A DNA stretch of 64,000 bases, from contig NZ_BJNO01000005.1 in assembly GCF_006539725.1 (NCBI RefSeq), positions 1 through 64,000 on the forward strand, written 5' to 3'. The notes below the pieces were generated by a model. The model ran no database searches. It was not told where the DNA came from and saw nothing but the letters and a program-made list of their open reading frames with translations. Source of the stretch: Klebsiella terrigena. Lineage in GTDB: Bacteria > Pseudomonadota > Gammaproteobacteria > Enterobacterales > Enterobacteriaceae. Made by a program: the position numbers and the translations under genes. Of the stretch, positions 53,729-61,840 are shown one piece after another. Numbering within the stretch: the first letter of the stretch is position 1; each line of letters opens with the position of its first letter.

Positions 53729-54178
53729 ATGTCAAACTCTGTACAGAGCAACAGCGGGGTGCTGGTGCACTTCACGCTGAAACTTGATGATGGCTCCACC
53801 GCGGAGTCTACGCGCAATAACGGCAAGCCGGCGCTGTTCCGTCTTGGTGACGCTTCGCTCACCGAGGGGCTGGAACAGCACCTGCTGGGGCTGAAGGCGG
53901 GGGATAAAACCAACTTCTCCCTCGAGCCTGATGCCGCGTTTGGCGTACCCAGCCCGGACCTGATTCAGTACTTCTCCCGCCGCGAGTTTATCGATGCGGG
54001 CGAGCCGGAAATTGGCGCAATTATGCTCTTTACCGCAATGGATGGCAGCGAAATGCCCGGCGTGATTCGGGAAGTTAACGGCGATTCGATCACCGTTGAT
54101 TTCAACCATCCGCTGGCCGGGCGCACCGTTCATTTTGATATTGAAGTGCTGGAAGTCGATCCGGCGCTGGAGGAGTAA
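53729..54178 (+). CDS. fkpB: FKBP-type peptidyl-prolyl isomerase FkpB
   Basis: 149 residues of the SlyD-like FKBP subfamily: [18 protein letters not shown], then the flap insert with [13 protein letters not shown], and the returning [21 protein letters not shown]. Cytosolic prolyl isomerase/chaperone. One base separates its stop from ispH. Confidence 0.96.
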   Translation: MSNSVQSNSGVLVHFTLKLDDGSTAESTRNNGKPALFRLGDASLTEGLEQHLLGLKAGDKTNFSLEPDAAFGVPSPDLIQYFSRREFIDAGEPEIGAIMLFTAMDGSEMPGVIREVNGDSITVDFNHPLAGRTVHFDIEVLEVDPALEE

Positions 54179-54179
54179 A

Positions 54180-55130
54180 ATGCAGATCCTGTTGGCTAAC
54201 CCGCGCGGCTTCTGCGCCGGCGTTGACCGCGCTATCAGCATTGTCGAAAACGCGCTGACGCTGTATGGCGCGCCGATCTATGTTCGTCATGAAGTGGTGC
54301 ATAACCGCTATGTGGTCGATAGCCTGCGCAAACGCGGCGCTATTTTTATCGAGCAAATCAGCGAAGTGCCGGACGGCGCGATCCTGATTTTCTCCGCCCA
54401 CGGCGTCTCTCAGGCGGTACGCAACGAGGCGAAAAGCCGCGATCTGACGGTTTTCGATGCCACCTGTCCGCTGGTGACCAAGGTCCATATGGAGGTGGCT
54501 CGCGCCAGCCGCCGCGGCGAAGAGTCGATTCTGATCGGTCACGCCGGTCACCCGGAAGTTGAGGGGACGATGGGCCAGTACAGCAACCCGCAGGGGGGCA
54601 TGTACCTGGTGGAGTCGCCGGACGACGTCTGGACGCTGGAAGTGAAAAACGACGCCAGGCTGTCGTTTATGACTCAGACCACGCTCTCCGTTGATGACAC
54701 CTCTGACGTCATTGACGCGCTGCGCCAGCGCTTCCCGAAAATCGTCGGGCCGCGTAAAGACGATATTTGCTACGCCACCACTAACCGTCAGGAAGCGGTA
54801 CGCGCGCTGGCGGAGCAGGCGGACGTAGTGCTGGTGGTGGGGTCGAAGAACTCCTCCAACTCTAACCGTCTGGCCGAACTCGCGCAGCGCATGGGGAAAG
54901 CGGCGTATCTGATCGATGATGCGGCCGATATCCAGGAGCCGTGGGTCAAAGCGGCCCAATGCGTGGGCGTGACCGCCGGCGCATCGGCGCCGGATATCCT
55001 GGTGCAGAACGTGATTGCTCGCCTGCAGGAGCTGGGCGGCGGCGACGCGGTGCCGCTGGAAGGGCGCGAAGAGAACATCGTCTTTGAAGTGCCGAAAGAG
55101 CTGCGGGTTGACGTCCGTGAAGTAGAATAA
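54180..55130 (+). CDS. ispH: 4-hydroxy-3-methylbut-2-enyl diphosphate reductase IspH
   Basis: 316-residue iron-sulfur enzyme making IPP and DMAPP in the last step of the MEP pathway. The three cluster cysteines are Cys12 ([12 protein letters not shown]), Cys96 ([11 protein letters not shown]) and Cys197 ([11 protein letters not shown]). GGAGG within the fkpB end precedes the ATG at 54180. Last gene of the run. Confidence 0.98.
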   Translation: MQILLANPRGFCAGVDRAISIVENALTLYGAPIYVRHEVVHNRYVVDSLRKRGAIFIEQISEVPDGAILIFSAHGVSQAVRNEAKSRDLTVFDATCPLVTKVHMEVARASRRGEESILIGHAGHPEVEGTMGQYSNPQGGMYLVESPDDVWTLEVKNDARLSFMTQTTLSVDDTSDVIDALRQRFPKIVGPRKDDICYATTNRQEAVRALAEQADVVLVVGSKNSSNSNRLAELAQRMGKAAYLIDDAADIQEPWVKAAQCVGVTAGASAPDILVQNVIARLQELGGGDAVPLEGREENIVFEVPKELRVDVREVE

Positions 55131-55156
55131 GTTCTTTACGCCGTCAGTATGCGAAG

Positions 55157-55187
55157 ATGCCAGACTTAACGTCTGGCATTTTTTTTG
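55157..55187 (+). terminator. ispH terminator abutting rihC
   Basis: Perfect nine-base stem ATGCCAGAC/GTCTGGCAT with a TTAAC loop and a T-run. The rihC ribosome binding site GGAG begins directly after the T-run. Confidence 0.9.
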
Positions 55188-55195
55188 GAGAATTT

Positions 55196-56110
55196 ATGCG
55201 CTTACCGATAGTTCTTGATACCGATCCCGGCATTGATGATGCGGCGGCAATCGCCGCGGCGCTGTTCGCGCCCGAGCTGGATCTGCAGCTGATGACCACG
55301 GTGGCCGGCAACGTGTCGGTGGAAAAAACCACCCGCAATGCGCTGCAGCTGCTGCATTTCTGGAACGCCGACGTGCCGCTGGCCCAGGGCGCCTCAATGC
55401 CCCTGCTGCGCCCGCTGCGCGATGCGGCCTCCGTTCACGGCGAGTCGGGGATGGAAGGGTATGAGTTTGTCGAGCATCGCTGCCAGCCGCTGCCGAAACC
55501 GGCGTTTCAGGCCATTCGCGATGCGCTGATGCATGCCCCGGAGCCGATGACGCTGGTGGCCATTGGCCCGCTGACCAACATTGCGCTGCTGCTGACGCAG
55601 TATCCGGAGTGCCGGTTTAACATTCGCCGCCTGGTCATTATGGGCGGATCCGCCGGGCGGGGTAACTTCACCCCCAACGCGGAGTTTAACATTGCCATCG
55701 ACCCGGAAGCCGCGGCGAAAGTGTTTCAGAGCGGGCTGGAGATCGTGATGTGTGGGCTGGACGTCACCAATCAGGCAATACTCGCCCCGGAATATCTCGC
55801 CACGCTGCCGACGCTCAACAGGACCGGCAAAATGCTCCACGCGCTGTTCAGCCACTACCGCAGCGGCAGCATGGAGAGCGGGCTACGCATGCATGACCTG
55901 TGCGCCATCGCCTGGCTGGTTCGTCCCGAGCTGTTTACCCTTAAATCGTGCTTTGTGGCGGTCGAAACGCAGGGGAGCTGGACGGCGGGCACCACGGTCG
56001 TTGATATCGAAGGCCGCCTTGGCCAGCCGGCGAACGCCAGCGTGGCGCTGGATCTGGACGTCGCAGGCTTCCAGCGCTGGGTCGCGGAGGTTCTGGCGCT
56101 GGCGCCATAG
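55196..56110 (+). CDS. rihC: ribonucleoside hydrolase RihC
   Basis: 304-residue nonspecific nucleoside hydrolase. The calcium-binding DTDPGIDDA motif is at residues 8-16, with the distal NPAEFNIA-like [14 protein letters not shown] and the active-site [14 protein letters not shown]. It hydrolyses purine and pyrimidine ribonucleosides to base and ribose. The start at 55196 has GGAG six bases upstream; an upstream in-frame ATG lies in the terminator stem. Convergent with the LysR gene, five bases apart. Confidence 0.95.
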   Translation: MRLPIVLDTDPGIDDAAAIAAALFAPELDLQLMTTVAGNVSVEKTTRNALQLLHFWNADVPLAQGASMPLLRPLRDAASVHGESGMEGYEFVEHRCQPLPKPAFQAIRDALMHAPEPMTLVAIGPLTNIALLLTQYPECRFNIRRLVIMGGSAGRGNFTPNAEFNIAIDPEAAAKVFQSGLEIVMCGLDVTNQAILAPEYLATLPTLNRTGKMLHALFSHYRSGSMESGLRMHDLCAIAWLVRPELFTLKSCFVAVETQGSWTAGTTVVDIEGRLGQPANASVALDLDVAGFQRWVAEVLALAP

Positions 56111-56115
56111 GCCCT

Positions 56116-57018
56116 TTAGCGGCGATAAATTTTCTCGCTAAGATAGTCAATCATGGCCCGCATCCTGGCGGGCATATGCTTATTTCCCGCCCACAGCAGC
56201 CACAGCTCGCCGGAGTAGCTGCTGATAAACTCCCACTCTGCCAGCACCTGGACTATCTCCCCGCGCTCCAGCGCTTCGCGGGCGGTAAACAGCGGCAGGC
56301 TGCCAATGCCTAAATTCTGCTTCACCGCATCCAGCCGCACGGCGGTGTGGTTGGCGGCGTAGCGCCCTCGGGTCTGTACGATTTCCGTTTTTCCTTCGCG
56401 ACGAAATTTCCAGCGCGCATCGGCGGGCGTTTCGCCGAGGCTGATGCAGCTATGGTCGCGCAGATCCTGCGGATTTTGCGGCGCGCCGTGCTGGCGTAAA
56501 TAGTGCGGGGTAGCGCAGATTACGTGGCTGACCGGCATCAGCGGCTTGCCGTGCAGCCCCGGCGAGGGCGAATGGGTGATGCGCAGCGCCAGATCGATCC
56601 CGTCGTCAATCAGGTCAAGATAGCGATCTTCGAGACGCAGGCAGACGTCAACCTGCGGAAAGCGGGCCAAAAACTCGCTCATCAGCGGATGGATAACAAA
56701 CCGCCCGACGGCCTTCGGCACGCTGAGCGTCAGCTTGCCCTGCGCCACCTGCTGGGCGCTGCCGGCCGCATCCATCGCCAGGCGCGCGGATTCCAGCATC
56801 TCCAGCGCGTGGGCGTAAACCGTCTTGCCGGCATCGCTCAGGCGGAGTTTGCGCGTGGATCGGTGCAGCAGCTTGCTGCCCATCTCCCGCTCAAGGCGCG
56901 AGACGCTGCGGCTGACCGCCGAAGGCGTGGTTCCCGTAAGCCGGGCGACCGCGGAAAAGCTGCCCTGCTCGACGATTTGCACGAAGAGGGCCAAATCGGG
57001 AAGTAAGCTTAAGTTCAT
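56116..57018 (-). CDS. LysR-family transcriptional regulator
   Basis: 300 residues: N-terminal winged helix-turn-helix (LALFVQIVEQGSFSAVARLTG, about residues 1-60, with TPSAVSRSVSRLE as the recognition region) and a LysR substrate-binding domain of the CrgA/AaeR-like group. Effector unknown. It is divergent from the AlaX gene with a 92-base gap, so regulation of that gene is a fair guess. Not present at this position in E. coli K-12. Confidence 0.88.
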   Translation of the reverse strand: MNLSLLPDLALFVQIVEQGSFSAVARLTGTTPSAVSRSVSRLEREMGSKLLHRSTRKLRLSDAGKTVYAHALEMLESARLAMDAAGSAQQVAQGKLTLSVPKAVGRFVIHPLMSEFLARFPQVDVCLRLEDRYLDLIDDGIDLALRITHSPSPGLHGKPLMPVSHVICATPHYLRQHGAPQNPQDLRDHSCISLGETPADARWKFRREGKTEIVQTRGRYAANHTAVRLDAVKQNLGIGSLPLFTAREALERGEIVQVLAEWEFISSYSGELWLLWAGNKHMPARMRAMIDYLSEKIYRR

Positions 57019-57110
57019 TTGTGCTCTCTAAGCAAAGGTGCATTGACGCAAGACGGGATTATCGCTGTACGTATTATCAATATACTGTGCGTAACGAGAG
57101 GAGAACAACC

Positions 57111-57740
57111 ATGACCGAACGTCTTTATTACACCAGCGATGCCACCGAAGGGCGCGCGCGGGTGGTGGGCTGCGTAGAGCAGGCCGATGGCCGCTACGCA
57201 ATCGAGCTGGACCAAACGCTGTTTCATCCGCAGGGCGGCGGGCAGCCGGCGGATCGCGGCTGGATAGCGGAGATCGCCGTCGAAGGGGTAACGGCGTTTG
57301 GCGACAGCATTCTGCACTTTGTCCCGCAGCCGCTGGCCCCGGGCGAGGTGACGATCCGCATTGATGGCGCAGCGCGGCGGCAGCATGCCCGCCTGCACTC
57401 GGCGGGCCACCTGATTGGCCTCGCGGGAGAGCAGTGCGGCTGGCAGCCGACGAAGGCCCACCACTGGCCAGGAGAGGGGCGAATTACCTTCACCTCAGGC
57501 GCCAGTGCGTCATTGCCGGAGGCCAGCGTGCTGCAGGAAAAAGTGGCCGGCTGGCGGGCGGAAAACCTGCCTCGCCATATCTCCGTGGTTGACGGGCTGC
57601 GCAGGGTGGGATTTGGTTCCCTGCCTGATTATCCCTGCGGCGGGACCCACGTTGCCAGCCTTTCTGAGCTGGGCGAAGTGCTGATAACCCAGCTGAAAAT
57701 GAAAAAGGGCCAGCTGATTGTGAGCTACACGCTGGCGTGA
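57111..57740 (+). CDS. AlaX-type alanyl-tRNA editing protein
   Basis: 209 residues homologous to the editing domain of AlaRS. FHPQGGGQPADRG at 39-51 is the family signature, and the four zinc ligands are His92, His96 (HARLH) and Cys176, His180 (CGGTH). Expected to deacylate Ser- or Gly-mischarged tRNA-Ala in trans. AGGAGAAC precedes the ATG at 57111; earlier in-frame starts run into the divergent promoter region. The gene stands alone, with its own promoter, next to a LysR regulator. Confidence 0.9.
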   Translation: MTERLYYTSDATEGRARVVGCVEQADGRYAIELDQTLFHPQGGGQPADRGWIAEIAVEGVTAFGDSILHFVPQPLAPGEVTIRIDGAARRQHARLHSAGHLIGLAGEQCGWQPTKAHHWPGEGRITFTSGASASLPEASVLQEKVAGWRAENLPRHISVVDGLRRVGFGSLPDYPCGGTHVASLSELGEVLITQLKMKKGQLIVSYTLA

Positions 57741-57761
57741 AGATACCTTTGCAGCGCCGGC

Positions 57762-57777
57762 TGTGACGTGCGCTACA
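57762..57777 (+). promoter_or_regulatory. CRP-like site upstream of cupin isomerase operon
   Basis: TGTGA-N6-CTACA: one perfect half-site and one weak half-site. It is centred about 60 bases upstream of the start point predicted from the -10 at 57817, the usual class I CRP position. Confidence 0.45.
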
Positions 57778-57794
57778 AAGTCGTCCGCTCGCCC

Positions 57795-57822
57795 TTGGGT
57801 TAATCGATTAATCTGCTAAGCT
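57795..57822 (+). promoter_or_regulatory. cupin isomerase operon promoter with LacI-type operator
   Basis: -35 TTGGGT (57795-57800), 16-base spacer, extended -10 TGCTAAGCT (hexamer 57817-57822). The spacer is occupied by the palindromic operator GGTTAATCGATTAATC (57798-57813), the same sequence as found upstream of the PTS operon. A repressor bound here would block RNA polymerase directly. Confidence 0.7.
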
Positions 57823-57855
57823 GATTCTGCTGTTCTCCTTGGGCCGGAGACCAAT

Positions 57856-58419
57856 ATGAATCCTGTTTTTTTCCAGCCACCGCAGGTGGCGTGGGCCAGC
57901 GGCCTGTTTTCCGACGGCCCGCTGCTGCGCAAGTCGACGCGTATTACGGATCTGATCGGCGTTTTTGCCGATGAGCGAACCCGTCTGACCATGGCGGGCG
58001 ACCGGGTGGTGTACGAGGTTGAAATGCTTGATACCTCCTCCGCACCGGGCGCGCTCTATACCGGCGTCACCCACCTCTATCCCGGCAAGGTCGGGGATGA
58101 ATTTTTTATGACTCGCGGGCACTTTCACGCCCGCCGCGAGCAGGGCGAAGTCTACTTCGGTCTGCGCGGCAGCGGCCTGCTGCTGCTGCAAAACGAGCGC
58201 GGAGAAACCCGTCTGGAGCAGGTTTTCGCCGGCTCGGTGCACGTTATCCCCGGCTATAGCGCCCACCGCCTGATAAACACCGGGGCCGATACGCTGTCGG
58301 CGCTGGCGGTGTGGCCCGCCGCTGCGGGACATGATTACGCGGCGCTGGACGGCGGCTTCAGGCTGCGGGTCGTCGAGGAGAACCGGACTATTCAGGCAAA
58401 AGAGGTGCAGAATGGCTGA
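57856..58419 (+). CDS. cupin-type glucose-6-phosphate isomerase (cPGI), first copy
   Basis: 187-residue single-domain cupin of the archaeal-type phosphoglucose isomerase family. The metal ligands of the P. furiosus enzyme (His88, His90, Glu97, His136) have clear counterparts at His89, His91 (RGHFH), Glu98 (EVYFGLRGSG) and His137 (YSAHR). Predicted aldose-ketose isomerase for a hexose 6-phosphate. GGCCGGAG precedes the ATG. It overlaps the next gene by eight bases. Unrelated in fold to the housekeeping Pgi. Confidence 0.85.
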   Translation: MNPVFFQPPQVAWASGLFSDGPLLRKSTRITDLIGVFADERTRLTMAGDRVVYEVEMLDTSSAPGALYTGVTHLYPGKVGDEFFMTRGHFHARREQGEVYFGLRGSGLLLLQNERGETRLEQVFAGSVHVIPGYSAHRLINTGADTLSALAVWPAAAGHDYAALDGGFRLRVVEENRTIQAKEVQNG

Positions 58420-59194
58420 TTCTGCCCGCGCTTACGGCCTGGATATGACGATCCACCACCATCCCCCTGGTTTTAGCTACGGCGCGGACGTGACCGGGCC
58501 GATGCCGGAGATCCGTCGTCTCGATCAGATCCGCGCCTCGCTGCGCGATCCCCACTGCGCAGGGCCGGACGAGGTCTACGCGATCGCCATGGACGTGGCG
58601 CGCATGCAGGATCGCTATGAGCTAAAAAAGCGCATGCTGCTGTTTGGCGTCGTGACCTACGCCGCCGGAAGGCTGGGGGAAGAACCGGTGCGCAGCCAGG
58701 GTCATATCCACCGCATCAGTCAGCACAGCGGCTGGTCGCCGCCGGAGCTGTATGAAATCTGGCAGGGAAAGGCGATTATCTATATGCAGGAGCGGGTGGA
58801 AGACGATCCCGGCCGCTGCTTTGCGGTGATTGCCGAACCCGGCGATAAGGTGCTGGTGCCGCCGGGCTGGGGGCACGCGACGATTTCCGCCGATCCCGAG
58901 GTGCCGCTCACCTTCGGCGCCTGGTGCGATCGGGAGTACGGCTTTGAGTATGATGCCGTGCGGGCGCATAAGGGGCTGGCGTGGTACCCGCTGCTGCAGG
59001 ATAACCACGTTATCTGGCAGCATAATTCACGCTATCTTCCCGGTCGCCTGCAGGCGATTACGCCGCGCCGGTACGTCGAGTTTGGCCTCACCTCCGCGCC
59101 GATTTATCAGCAGTTTATCGACGATCCCGCCCGCCTGCAGTTTATCTCCAGCCCGGACAGGGCGGCGGATCTGTGGCACAACTTTCATCCATAA
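58412..59194 (+). CDS. cupin-type glucose-6-phosphate isomerase (cPGI), second copy
   Basis: 260 residues, a second, longer member of the cPGI family with an N-terminal extension of about 20 residues and extra C-terminal sequence. Ligand-equivalent residues are His98, His100 (QGHIH), Glu112 (PELYEIWQGKA) and His155 (GWGHA). The start at 58412 (MADSARAYG) has AGAGG upstream inside the first copy. The pair may form a hetero-oligomer or act on different sugars; sequence does not decide. Confidence 0.8.
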   Translation: MADSARAYGLDMTIHHHPPGFSYGADVTGPMPEIRRLDQIRASLRDPHCAGPDEVYAIAMDVARMQDRYELKKRMLLFGVVTYAAGRLGEEPVRSQGHIHRISQHSGWSPPELYEIWQGKAIIYMQERVEDDPGRCFAVIAEPGDKVLVPPGWGHATISADPEVPLTFGAWCDREYGFEYDAVRAHKGLAWYPLLQDNHVIWQHNSRYLPGRLQAITPRRYVEFGLTSAPIYQQFIDDPARLQFISSPDRAADLWHNFHP

Positions 59195-59218
59195 AAAAAC
59201 CGGGGCGATGCCCCGGTT
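59190..59218 (-). terminator. PTS operon terminator
   Basis: Stem AACCGGGGC/GCCCCGGTT with a GAT loop. On the - strand it is followed by seven T. It overlaps the end of the second cPGI gene on the opposite strand. Confidence 0.85.
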
Positions 59219-59239
59219 CAGATATTGGCGGTACAGGCG

Positions 59240-59267
59240 GCGACCCCGGCCTGCAAACCGGGGTCGC
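59240..59267. terminator. second hairpin between convergent operons
   Basis: Ten-base perfect stem GCGACCCCGG/CCGGGGTCGC with an 8-base loop; no T-run on either side. May trim 3' ends from either operon. Confidence 0.5.
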
Positions 59268-59275
59268 GTTCGCGG

Positions 59276-60094
59276 CTAGCCGGCAAACAGACCGCTGGCG
59301 ACGCCTGCCGCAGCCAGCAGCAGCAGCATGACCATCGCCTTCACCGGCGAAACGCCGCGCTTCGCCATTAAATACCAGGTCCCCAGCACCACCACCAGCG
59401 GCAGGAGCTGCGGAAATATGCCGTCCAGCATCTGCTGGACGTGGATATTGACGCCATCGCGGGTAATGAACTCCAGCCCGGTTCCCAGCTTCACGTAGCT
59501 CGCCGCGACGCCGCCCATCACGAAGACGCCGAGCAGCGACAGGGCCTCGCGCAGGCGGGTGGAGCGGCTGCTGACCAGCATCTCCACCGAGCCGGAGCCC
59601 ATTTTGTAGCCCTTTAAAAACAGGAACCACGAGCCGGGGATAATAATCGCCAGCCAGGCGACGATATAGAACAGCGGCCCAAGGACGTTGCCGCCTGCCG
59701 CCAGCGCCATACCGATGCTCAGCAGGATAGGGATCAGCATCCCCGGGATCATCGAGTCGCCGATCCCGGCGATCGGCCCCATCAGGCCAACCTTCAGGGT
59801 GTTGATCGTCTCACCGTCGATGGGCTCGCCGTTGGCCTTTTTCTCTTCCAGCCCGAGCACCATTCCGTTAACGATCGCGCCGATCTGCGGCTCGGTGTTG
59901 TAGAAGGAGGCGTGGCGGCGCAGCATTTCCATGCGCTGGGCCGCGTCGGGATAGAGCTTTTTCGCCACCGGCAGCATGCTCAGGCAGAAGCCGAACGACT
60001 CCAGGCGCTCAAAGCTCATCGACGAGAGGTTGTGCATCATCCACGCCCGCCAGCAGCGGCGCAGATCTTTACGGTTCAGGGTACGTTCTTCCAT
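59276..60094 (-). CDS. PTS mannose/fructose/sorbose-family IID component
   Basis: 272 residues with the EIID pattern: N-terminal cytosolic RRCWRAWMMHNLSSMSFERLESFGFCLSMLPV, then FYNTEPQIGAIVNGMVLGLEEKKANGE, the GLMGPIAGIGDSMIPGML loop, and C-terminal hydrophobic helices. With IIC it forms the membrane channel. Its ATG overlaps the IIC stop by one base. Last gene of the operon. Confidence 0.93.
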   Translation of the reverse strand: MEERTLNRKDLRRCWRAWMMHNLSSMSFERLESFGFCLSMLPVAKKLYPDAAQRMEMLRRHASFYNTEPQIGAIVNGMVLGLEEKKANGEPIDGETINTLKVGLMGPIAGIGDSMIPGMLIPILLSIGMALAAGGNVLGPLFYIVAWLAIIIPGSWFLFLKGYKMGSGSVEMLVSSRSTRLREALSLLGVFVMGGVAASYVKLGTGLEFITRDGVNIHVQQMLDGIFPQLLPLVVVLGTWYLMAKRGVSPVKAMVMLLLLAAAGVASGLFAG

Positions 60095-60894
60095 CAGAAT
60101 TCATCCTCATCATCGACGGCCGGCCTGCTGCCCGCGGCCTGCTGCGGTTCCGGCTTATAGTTGTAGTGGATCAGCGCCAGCAGCGAGCCCACGATCACCA
60201 GCGCGACCATATTGAGCTTTAAAAAAACGATGCAGACGAACCCGACGAGAAAATAGATCAGCATGCTGTAGTTCTTGATGATCTGTTTAAGCAGAATCGC
60301 GATCCCCACCGCTGGCAGAATGCCGCCCAGCACGTTCATCGTGGAGAGCACGATTCTCGGCAGGCTGTCCATAAAGCCGCTGATGTACTGGGCGCCAAAA
60401 TAGACCGCAATAAAGGTGGGAACAAAGCGCAGCACGAAGTTACTGACCTGCGGCCAGATCGCGCTGTTCAGGTAAAGGCCGCGCTCATCGCCACGATCCA
60501 GCGCCACGTCGGCCCGATGGTTCCAGAAGGAGTTCAGCACCATCATCGCATTGAATAAAATTGTGCCGGCGATACCGATAGTCGCCGCCAGCGCCACCGC
60601 GACCTCCGGTCCCTTACCCGACAATATCCCCAGCGCAATCGCCGGCCAGGCGACGAAGTTGAGGTCGGCGGGCATTGAGCCGCCCGGCGTCACCATGGCG
60701 ATATACACCGCCTGGACCGCAACGCCTATCATGATACCGGTCTTCAGGTCGCCTAAAATCAGGCCGACCAGCATGCCGGAGACCAGCGGCCGGGTAATCA
60801 GATACCAGCCGCCGGTCAGGCCTAAAAGCCAGGGGCTGCTGAGAGCCCCCAGGTAGCAAAGAATGCCAATCAACGTCGCTTCGATAATCATCAT
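60094..60894 (-). CDS. PTS mannose/fructose/sorbose-family IIC component
   Basis: 266 residues, about eight membrane segments, with the family block TRPLVSGMLVGLILGDLKTGIMIGVAVQAVYIA and PGGSMPADLNF. The C-terminal tail is hydrophilic and acidic (AVDDEDEF). Start taken at the first of two adjacent ATG codons, with GGAGCGG upstream. Sugar-translocating subunit with IID. Confidence 0.93.
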   Translation of the reverse strand: MMIIEATLIGILCYLGALSSPWLLGLTGGWYLITRPLVSGMLVGLILGDLKTGIMIGVAVQAVYIAMVTPGGSMPADLNFVAWPAIALGILSGKGPEVAVALAATIGIAGTILFNAMMVLNSFWNHRADVALDRGDERGLYLNSAIWPQVSNFVLRFVPTFIAVYFGAQYISGFMDSLPRIVLSTMNVLGGILPAVGIAILLKQIIKNYSMLIYFLVGFVCIVFLKLNMVALVIVGSLLALIHYNYKPEPQQAAGSRPAVDDEDEF

Positions 60895-60901
60895 CCGCTC
60901 C

Positions 60902-61396
60902 TTATTTCAGCTTCTGCCGCGCGTCCTGCCAGCTGTAGCAGCTCGCATCCGGCACCAGACGGAACTCAACGTGATGCCCGCGCTGCACCAGCCAGTCGAA
61001 GGCGGCGATCTCGTCGGCATTAACCGACTGATTTGGCCCAATGGTGGTGGTGTCGGCGCGGGCGCTCATCGGGCCAACGTTGATTTTGCCGTTGGCATTT
61101 TTCAGGCTGATCCCCGCCGCTTCCAGGCGCTGTAAGGTGACCGGGGATTTGCCTATCACGAAATAGCGTTTCTCGCTGGCAATGACTTTGGGTAATTTTT
61201 CAATGGCCGTGGCGGTGTCGAACAGCCAGACCTTGAGGTCCTGCACGGCGCCTTTCATCACCGATGAGAGGAGCGGGTCGGCCGCGACGGCGTCGTCAAT
61301 CGCCACGATACCGTCGCAGGGCAGCTCTTTGGCCCAGCGCGTCACGAGCTGCCCATGAATCACCCGGTCGTCAATACGTACAAAAGAGATACTCAT
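60902..61396 (-). CDS. PTS mannose/fructose/sorbose-family IIB component
   Basis: 164-residue free-standing IIB. The phosphorylated histidine is His14 in RIDDRVIHGQLVTRW, followed by the IAIDD-type VAIDDAVAADP. It takes phosphate from IIA and passes it to the incoming sugar at the C6 position. Free-standing rather than fused to IIA, unlike E. coli ManX. Confidence 0.94.
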   Translation of the reverse strand: MSISFVRIDDRVIHGQLVTRWAKELPCDGIVAIDDAVAADPLLSSVMKGAVQDLKVWLFDTATAIEKLPKVIASEKRYFVIGKSPVTLQRLEAAGISLKNANGKINVGPMSARADTTTIGPNQSVNADEIAAFDWLVQRGHHVEFRLVPDASCYSWQDARQKLK

Positions 61397-61408
61397 AAGC
61401 GTTTTCCT

Positions 61409-61837
61409 CTAAAAATCATCTGGCTGAACGGCTAAAACCGGGGTGGCTTTAATCAGGGTTGGTACGGTTAACGCCAGCAGCCGTTCGGCAGCGGCGTGGA
61501 CATCCGTCAGGTCGAGAATCTCTTCACACTGCAGCAGCATCGGGAAATTCACTCCCGCCAGCACGGCGACGGGGGGCGCTGTCTGCGCAGAGAAGGCGTG
61601 CAGGCAGGCGACGTTCCACGGCGTTCCGCTTTGCATATCGCACAGCACCAGTACGCCGTCGGCCTGCTGTCCGGACCACTCCAGCGCGCGGGCAAAATCC
61701 TGCTTAAAGCCCTCAATACCCGCCTGCTCGTCGAGGGTGACGGTGGAGATATAGGGCAGCTCGCCGTACACCATCCGCCCGCTGGCCAGCAGGGCGTCAG
61801 CCAGCGGGCCGTGAGTGGCAACAATAACGTTAATCAT
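61409..61837 (-). CDS. PTS mannose/fructose/sorbose-family IIA component
   Basis: 142-residue EIIA of the Man superfamily, with the phosphorylation site His9 in VIVATHGPLADALL and the later LVLCDMQSGTPWN. It accepts phosphate from HPr. The ATG lies three bases after the stop of the isomerase-like gene; its ribosome binding site (GGATAAG) overlaps that gene's end. Confidence 0.93.
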   Translation of the reverse strand: MINVIVATHGPLADALLASGRMVYGELPYISTVTLDEQAGIEGFKQDFARALEWSGQQADGVLVLCDMQSGTPWNVACLHAFSAQTAPPVAVLAGVNFPMLLQCEEILDLTDVHAAAERLLALTVPTLIKATPVLAVQPDDF

Positions 61838-61840
61838 TTC

